From: Amycolatopsis sp. NBC_00345
Lineage (GTDB): Bacteria; Actinomycetota; Actinomycetes; Mycobacteriales; Pseudonocardiaceae
Direction: 5' to 3'
NCBI RefSeq assembly: GCF_036116635.1
Contig: NZ_CP107995.1
Span: 806,001 to 870,000 of the forward strand
Length of the DNA stretch: 64,000 bases
Shown here in pieces: positions 59,473-64,000 of this stretch. A program made the translations under genes and the position numbers. The notes under the pieces are model-generated. The model was not told where the DNA came from. It made no database searches and saw only the letters and a program-made list of their open reading frames with translations. Each line of letters opens with the position of its first letter. Within the stretch, counting starts at the first letter, position 1.

Positions 59473-61041
59473 CTGATTACGTTGGCGCTGATCGGGTTGG
59501 TGGGCGGCCTGATCACGGGCATTTCCCCTTGTGTGCTCCCGGTTCTGCCGGTCCTGTTCATGACCGGCGGCGCGGGCGCGGAGCCCGGCCGGCGGCGGCC
59601 GTTCCTCATCGTCGCGGGGCTGGCGCTGAGCTTCACGTTCGTCACGCTGCTCGGCACGCTGGTGCTCGCCGCGCTGCACCTGCCCGGCGACGTGCTGCGG
59701 TGGGCCGGGCTCGGGGTGCTGGTGGTGCTCGGCGTCGCGATGATGTTCCCCCGGGTGCAGGACCGGCTGGAGCGGCCGTTCGTGCGGCTCGGCCGGAAAT
59801 CCGTGCCGGGGCAGCGGGGCGCGTTTGTGCTCGGGCTCGCGCTCGGCACGGTCTACGTGCCCTGCGCCGGCCCCGTGCTCGCCGCGATCACCGTGGCCGG
59901 GGCGACGCGCACGATCGGCGTTTCCACCGTCGCGCTCACCATCTCTTTCGCTGTCGGCACAGCGATTCCGCTGCTGTTCTTCGCGCTGGCCGGGCATCGG
60001 GTGGCCGAGCGGGTCAAGGCGTTCCGGGACCGGCAGCGCCAGGTCCGGTTCATCGCCGGCCTCGTGGTGATCGGGCTGGCCGTGGCGCTCACCTTCAACA
60101 TCACCGACGTGCTGCAGCGCGCCGTCCCCGACTACACCGCGAGCCTCAACCAGGCGCTCGGCGCGGACCGCATCGGCGGCGGCAGTCTCCAGGCGTGCCG
60201 GCGGTCCGACGAACTCCAGGACTGCGGAACCACCCCGCAGACCGCCGGGATCAGCCAGTGGATCAACACGCCCGGCGGGAAACCCCCGGCGCTGCAAGGG
60301 AAAGTCGTGCTCTACGACTTCTGGGCCTACTCCTGCATCAACTGCCAGCGCGCCATCCCGCACGTCGAGGCGTGGTACCAGCGCTACCACGACGCGGGCC
60401 TGGAGATCGTCGGTGTGCACACGCCGGAGTACGCGTTCGAGCACGTCCCGGCCAACGTCGCCGACAGCGTCGCGCGCCAGCACATCTCCTACCCCGTGGC
60501 GATCGACAACGACTACGCCACCTGGAACGCCTTCGGCAACCAGTCGTGGCCCGCCGAGTACCTCTCCGACGCCACCGGACAGGTCCGTCACGTCTCCGTC
60601 GGGGAAGGCGACTACGAGGGCACCGAGTCCCTCATCCGCGACCTCCTCACCGCGGCCGAACCGGGCCAGACCCTCCCGCCCCGCACGGATCTTCCGGACG
60701 CCACCCCGACAAATCCCTTACAGACGCCGGAAATCTACCTGGGCTCCGGCCGTGGCGGCAGCGACGACGTGACCCAGCACGGCGAATGGACCGCCACCGA
60801 CGAGTACCTCGCCGCCGGGAAGGACGCCTCGCTCACGCTGGATTACGACGCCGCCACGGTCTACCTCGACGTCGGCGGCACGGGCACCGTCACCGCCACG
60901 GCCGGCGGGGTCACCCGCAGCATCGCGGTGTCCGGCACCCCGGACATCCACCCGGTCGTCCAGACGCCGACGCCGGGTCAGGGCACCGTGACGCTGACGC
61001 TGAGCCCCGGGCTGCAGGCCTACTCGTTCACCTTCGGCTGA
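59473..61041 (+). CDS. dipZ: DipZ-type cytochrome c biogenesis/thioredoxin fusion protein
   Basis: This protein of about 522 residues is complete in three parts: a CcdA/DsbD-like membrane domain (about 1-215, TLALIGLVGGLITGISPCVL with the functional cysteine); a thioredoxin domain with the CxxC in FWAYSCINCQRAIPHVEAWY; and a C-terminal beta domain ending LTLSPGLQAYSFTFG. It carries reducing power across the membrane to extracytoplasmic thiols. No ATG/GTG/TTG stands at the expected spot. GAGGAGG is followed after five bases by CTG 59473, giving MITLALIG as in relatives; TTG 59482 is the alternative. A truncated paralog is at 20790..21628. Confidence 0.88.
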   Translation: MITLALIGLVGGLITGISPCVLPVLPVLFMTGGAGAEPGRRRPFLIVAGLALSFTFVTLLGTLVLAALHLPGDVLRWAGLGVLVVLGVAMMFPRVQDRLERPFVRLGRKSVPGQRGAFVLGLALGTVYVPCAGPVLAAITVAGATRTIGVSTVALTISFAVGTAIPLLFFALAGHRVAERVKAFRDRQRQVRFIAGLVVIGLAVALTFNITDVLQRAVPDYTASLNQALGADRIGGGSLQACRRSDELQDCGTTPQTAGISQWINTPGGKPPALQGKVVLYDFWAYSCINCQRAIPHVEAWYQRYHDAGLEIVGVHTPEYAFEHVPANVADSVARQHISYPVAIDNDYATWNAFGNQSWPAEYLSDATGQVRHVSVGEGDYEGTESLIRDLLTAAEPGQTLPPRTDLPDATPTNPLQTPEIYLGSGRGGSDDVTQHGEWTATDEYLAAGKDASLTLDYDAATVYLDVGGTGTVTATAGGVTRSIAVSGTPDIHPVVQTPTPGQGTVTLTLSPGLQAYSFTFG

Positions 61042-61071
61042 GCCTGAGTCTGAGTCACGCCTTCGCGCGGG

Positions 61072-61845
61072 TCATTCCGATTCGCGCCGCGTGAGCACCA
61101 AGGGCCCGTCCTCGGTGACGGCGACCGTGTGCTCGGAGTGGGCGGTGCGCGAGCCGTCGGCCGACCGGATGGTCCAGCCGTCGTCGTCGTAGATGATCCG
61201 GTCGGTCGTCCGGGCGAACCAGGGTTCGAGCGCGAGGGTCAGGCCCGGCCGGAGCTTCAGCCCGCGCCCGGCCCGGCCCTGGTTGGAGACGTGGAGGTCC
61301 TCGTGCATGGTGCGGCCGATGCCGTGACCGCCGAACTCGGTGTTGACCGGGTAGCCGTACTCCGCGGCCACCGCCCCGATCGCCGCCGAGATGTCGCCGA
61401 GGCGGTTGCCGGGACGGGCCACCTCGATCGCCGCCTCCAGTGCTTCCTCGGTGGCGCGGATGATCCGCAGGTCCTCCTCGGCCGAGGTGCCGACGATGAC
61501 CGTGCGCGCCGAATCGGCCGCCCAGCCGTCGATGATGACCGCGAGGTCCGCGGTGAGCACGTCCCCGTCGCGCAGGACGTAGTCGTGGGGCAGGCCGTGC
61601 AGGACGGCGTCGTTGACGGACAGGCAGATGACGTTGCGGAACGGGCCCTCGCCGAAGGACGGCGAGTAGTCCCAGTAACACGACTCCGCCCCGCGCCGCT
61701 TGATCATGCCGCGCACGTGGTGCTCGATGTCCATGAGGTTGACGCCCACGTCGGCGATCCGGCCGACCTCGGAGAGCACCTCGGCGACGAAGCGCCCGGT
61801 CACGTGCATGCGCTGGATCTCCGCAGGCGTCTTCAGTTCGATCAC
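61072..61845 (-). CDS. map: Methionine aminopeptidase, type I
   Basis: This 257-residue enzyme starts at ATG 61845. The five metal ligands of the pita-bread fold can be traced: Asp in TADLAVIIDGW and DSARTVIVG, His in GHGIGRTMHE, Glu in LALEPWFA and Glu in HSEHTVAVTE. CLSVNDAVLHGLP contains the conserved active-site His. It removes N-terminal methionine from nascent proteins. It is probably a second, non-housekeeping copy, as no ribosomal or adk genes are nearby. Two GGTATA-N2-TATACC palindromes precede it. Confidence 0.9.
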   Translation of the reverse strand: MIELKTPAEIQRMHVTGRFVAEVLSEVGRIADVGVNLMDIEHHVRGMIKRRGAESCYWDYSPSFGEGPFRNVICLSVNDAVLHGLPHDYVLRDGDVLTADLAVIIDGWAADSARTVIVGTSAEEDLRIIRATEEALEAAIEVARPGNRLGDISAAIGAVAAEYGYPVNTEFGGHGIGRTMHEDLHVSNQGRAGRGLKLRPGLTLALEPWFARTTDRIIYDDDGWTIRSADGSRTAHSEHTVAVTEDGPLVLTRRESE

Positions 61846-61870
61846 GAGTACCTCACGTACGTATGCTGTC

Positions 61871-61916
61871 GGTATAGTTATACCGGCACCTTAGCAGCTG
61901 TTGGTATAACTATACC
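61871..61916. promoter_or_regulatory. Twin palindromes upstream of methionine aminopeptidase
   Basis: GGTATA-GT-TATACC (61871-61884) and GGTATA-AC-TATACC (61903-61916) are the same 14-bp site in opposite orientation, with centres 32 bp (three helical turns) apart. The TATA-rich arms overlap possible -10 elements of the map promoter. A repressor binding cooperatively is likely, and its gene is not evident nearby. Confidence 0.6.
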
Positions 61917-61939
61917 GCCGGGCAAGGTTGACGGGTCGG

Positions 61940-62545
61940 CTACAGCCAGCCGTTGGTCTCCGCGACCCGCGCCGCCTCCGCGCGGGTGCGGGCCTGGGTC
62001 TTGCCGATGGCCGAGGACAGGTGGTTGCGGACGGTGCCCTCGGACAGTCCGACGGTCCTGGCGATGTCGGCGGCGGTGCCCCCGTCGGCCGCGGCGCGGA
62101 GCACGTCGGCCTCCCGGTCGGTGAGCGGGCTGGCGCCGCTGGCGAGGGATTCGGCCGCCAGCGCCGGGTCGACGAAGCGCAGCCCGGCGTGGACCCGGCG
62201 GATCGCGTTGACGAGCTGTTCGGGCGGGGAGTCCTTGACCACGTACCCGGCCGCGCCCGCGGACATCGCCCGGGAAAGGTAACCGGGGCGGCTGAAGGTG
62301 GTGCAGATGATGGCGCGGCAGGACGGCATCGCGTGGCGGAGCTCGGCGGTGACGGCGAGCCCGTCCCGGCCGGGCATCTGCACGTCCAGCAGCGCGATGT
62401 CGGGAGTGGTCCGTTGCGCGGCCGCCAGCACCTCGGTGCCGTTGCCGACCTGGGCGACCACGTCGATGTCGGGTTCGAGCCGCAGCATCGCGGCCAGCGC
62501 GCCGCGCACGAGCGCCTGGTCGTCGGCCAGCAGTACGCGGATCAT
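61940..62545 (-). CDS. NarL/DesR-type response regulator
   Basis: This protein of 201 residues has a receiver domain (about 1-118) with acidic pocket DD (LLADDQ), phosphorylatable Asp in LLDVQMPGRDG (near 54) and Lys in VVKDS, then a LuxR-type HTH (about 138-195, LTDREADVLRAAADGGTAAD and SEGTVRNHL). It is encoded with a DesK-type kinase directly upstream (ATGA overlap), so the two form a two-component system. The signal is unknown. Confidence 0.9.
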   Translation of the reverse strand: MIRVLLADDQALVRGALAAMLRLEPDIDVVAQVGNGTEVLAAAQRTTPDIALLDVQMPGRDGLAVTAELRHAMPSCRAIICTTFSRPGYLSRAMSAGAAGYVVKDSPPEQLVNAIRRVHAGLRFVDPALAAESLASGASPLTDREADVLRAAADGGTAADIARTVGLSEGTVRNHLSSAIGKTQARTRAEAARVAETNGWL

Positions 62546-63753
62546 GCCAAGCCTGCCTCGGCGGAAGAGATTTCAGCGGGAGCAAAGGAGTCTGCCGGTC
62601 CGCGGGCGAGGACGCGGAAGCCGCCGCCGGGGGCCGTGCCGTGTTCGAGAGTGCCCGAGACCGTGGCCAGCCGTTCGGTGAGGCCGGTCAGCCCGTGCCC
62701 GGCCGTCACGCCGGCCGGGGTGGTGCCGTCGTCGGTGATCTCCACCCAGTCGCGGCCGAGCCGGATGCGGCAGTGTCCGGCGTCGGAGTGGCGCAGCACG
62801 TTGGTGACCGCTTCCCGGACCACGTAGCCGAAAACCCCTTGCAGCTCGGGCCGGACGTCGTCGGTCGCGGTGGGCAGCTCGGCCCGCACCCCCGCGGCGC
62901 GCAGAGCCATCCGGGCGCCGGCGAGCTCACCGGCCACCGACACCGTGCGGTAGTTCGAGACGGTGGCCCGCACGTCGGAAAGCGCTTGCCGGCACAGGGT
63001 TTCGAGCTCGCGGACCTCGGTGACGGCGGGGTCGATGTCCCCGGCGGACTCCAGGATCCGCCGGGTCAGCCCCAGCTTGACGGTCATCGTCGAGAGGCTG
63101 TGCCCGAGGATGTCGTGGAGGTCCCTGGCGACCCGTTCCCGCTCGTGGGTCACGGCCATCCGCTTGACCTGCTCGCGCGCCGCGCGCAGGTGGCCGATCG
63201 TGAAGCTCAGCGCGAAAACGGTGCCGAGGGCGGCGGTCACGCCGACCAGCGTCGCCACCTGTCCCCAGTCCACGTGGCCGTGGCTCAGCTGCATCCAGCC
63301 GATCTGGCCGGCCGCCGTGACGACGCCGAGCGGCACCGAGTAGCGCAACGGCAGCAGCATGAGCCCGATCGCGATGGCGTAGGTCAGGTCGGTGAGGTAG
63401 CCGGGCACGCCCAGGAGCAGGGCCGGCGCGGCCCCCAGCGCGAACATCACGGCCACGACGGCGATCCGCTGCCGCCGGGGCGCCGTCGGCCCGTACCACG
63501 GGGCCAGCAGACAGCCGAGGAGGTAGCCGAGGACGAGGGCGATCGAGACTCCGCCGAGGGCGCCGTGCGCGCCGTTCGCGATCTCGGTGATCCGCGCGAT
63601 CAGGGCGAGCGAGGAGAGACTGATGATCGCGACGGCGGTCAGCCGGCTCCGGGCCGCGCGGCCACCGCCGGGCTGATCCTCTTTCCAGAAACTCCAGTCC
63701 GGCCACTGCCGGGCGGAGAACTCGTCGGGATCCCGTTTGCCCACGTCGGCCAT
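62542..63753 (-). CDS. DesK-type membrane histidine kinase
   Basis: This protein of about 403 residues is taken from ATG 63753; the frame is open to 63876, with GTG 63816 and ATG 63876 also possible and no convincing ribosome site at any. Six hydrophobic helices (about 30-215) sense the signal. The HisKA_3 box HERERVARDLHDILGHSLST carries the phospho-accepting His, and a HATPase_c domain follows (YVVREAVTNVLRHSDAGHCR, EITDDGTTP, GHGLTGLTERL). It phosphorylates the downstream response regulator. DesK-like kinases often react to membrane state or drugs. Confidence 0.87.
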   Translation of the reverse strand: MADVGKRDPDEFSARQWPDWSFWKEDQPGGGRAARSRLTAVAIISLSSLALIARITEIANGAHGALGGVSIALVLGYLLGCLLAPWYGPTAPRRQRIAVVAVMFALGAAPALLLGVPGYLTDLTYAIAIGLMLLPLRYSVPLGVVTAAGQIGWMQLSHGHVDWGQVATLVGVTAALGTVFALSFTIGHLRAAREQVKRMAVTHERERVARDLHDILGHSLSTMTVKLGLTRRILESAGDIDPAVTEVRELETLCRQALSDVRATVSNYRTVSVAGELAGARMALRAAGVRAELPTATDDVRPELQGVFGYVVREAVTNVLRHSDAGHCRIRLGRDWVEITDDGTTPAGVTAGHGLTGLTERLATVSGTLEHGTAPGGGFRVLARGPADSFAPAEISSAEAGLA

Positions 63754-63941
63754 GGTACGGCTCGGGTGCCGCGGGTCCGCGTCGACGGCGGCACGGGGGA
63801 GTGAGGTCTCGGACACGAGGCCAGCGTCCACTGCGGACGGCCCGGGGTCTCGCCCATTCGGCACCGGACGGCCCATGACAGATGACAGGGGCGTCGCCAG
63901 CCGAGGCGGAGCACCGGCCGGGGTGCGTAGGATTCCCGCCG

Positions 63942-64000
63942 ATGAGGATCACGAGTGCGCCACTGGCCGCCGCGGGGCGCGGGATGGCGAGCGCGCTGTG
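63942..64000 (+). CDS. Start of a gene cut by the window edge
   Basis: ATG 63942 opens MRITSAPLAAAGRGMASAL before the edge. A -10-like TAGGAT lies only 12 bp ahead, which would suit a leaderless transcript. It is divergent from the histidine kinase gene. There is too little sequence to identify it. Confidence 0.3.
   Translation, partial: MRITSAPLAAAGRGMASAL

Overview
The window is chromosomal DNA of a high-GC actinobacterium. The GC content, frequent GTG/TTG starts, many TetR regulators, densely ATGA-coupled operons, a YbaB/EspC/WXG-type secretion-substrate trio and a full DipZ all fit Pseudonocardiales. My best guess is an Amycolatopsis-like organism, inferred from gene style and not from a marker gene. 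I see no rRNA, tRNA, CRISPR array, insertion sequence, phage or replication origin.

Layout. 1-6.4 kb: end of a SnoaL-like gene, a quinone-oxidoreductase gene beside a decayed TetR gene, a frameshifted small membrane protein, two TetR regulators, and a LysR regulator divergent from two coupled short-chain dehydrogenases. 6.5-13.3 kb: a compact minus-strand operon of a Pls-type (epsilon-poly-lysine-synthetase-like) NRPS, a diaminobutyrate aminotransferase and an aspartokinase. Its content predicts a poly(L-2,4-diaminobutyrate) pathway and is the most notable system here. 14-16.6 kb: a type VII-like substrate trio ending in a PTPHDD-repeat protein. 16.6-22.7 kb: Lrp and NmrA-like genes, an alpha/beta hydrolase with its TetR, a two-TM protein, a truncated DipZ paralog and a methyltransferase. 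22.7-27.8 kb: a fused xanthine-dehydrogenase-type enzyme with a FAD subunit and a divergent PucR regulator. 27.8-34.5 kb: an aldehyde dehydrogenase remnant, a tautomerase with a LysR regulator, an unrecognised three-gene membrane operon and a two-SDR operon. 34.6-43.7 kb: a secreted GH92 mannosidase with a ricin domain, an enoyl-CoA hydratase, an MHS transporter with a His/Gly-rich mini-protein, and a FadD/phosphotriesterase/TetR operon. 43.7-52.2 kb: PadR with a flavin monooxygenase, CutA, two divergent HTH-TPR regulators, a secreted S53 protease and an epoxide-hydrolase-like protein. 52.3-58.2 kb: an APH-like kinase plus three acyl-CoA dehydrogenases, then FabG and MaoC. 58.6-64 kb: a MOSC protein, full DipZ, methionine aminopeptidase, a DesR/DesK-type two-component pair and the start of one more gene.

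Much of the right two thirds concerns acyl-CoA and aliphatic catabolism. Two operator-like palindromes recur at separate loci: TNAGC-N4-GCTTA three times and ACCGACTRGTCGGT twice. This suggests small TetR regulons that link distant operons within the window. Dispersed perfect inverted repeats with compensatory base changes sit between genes, and one of them appears to supply the start codon of a TetR gene.
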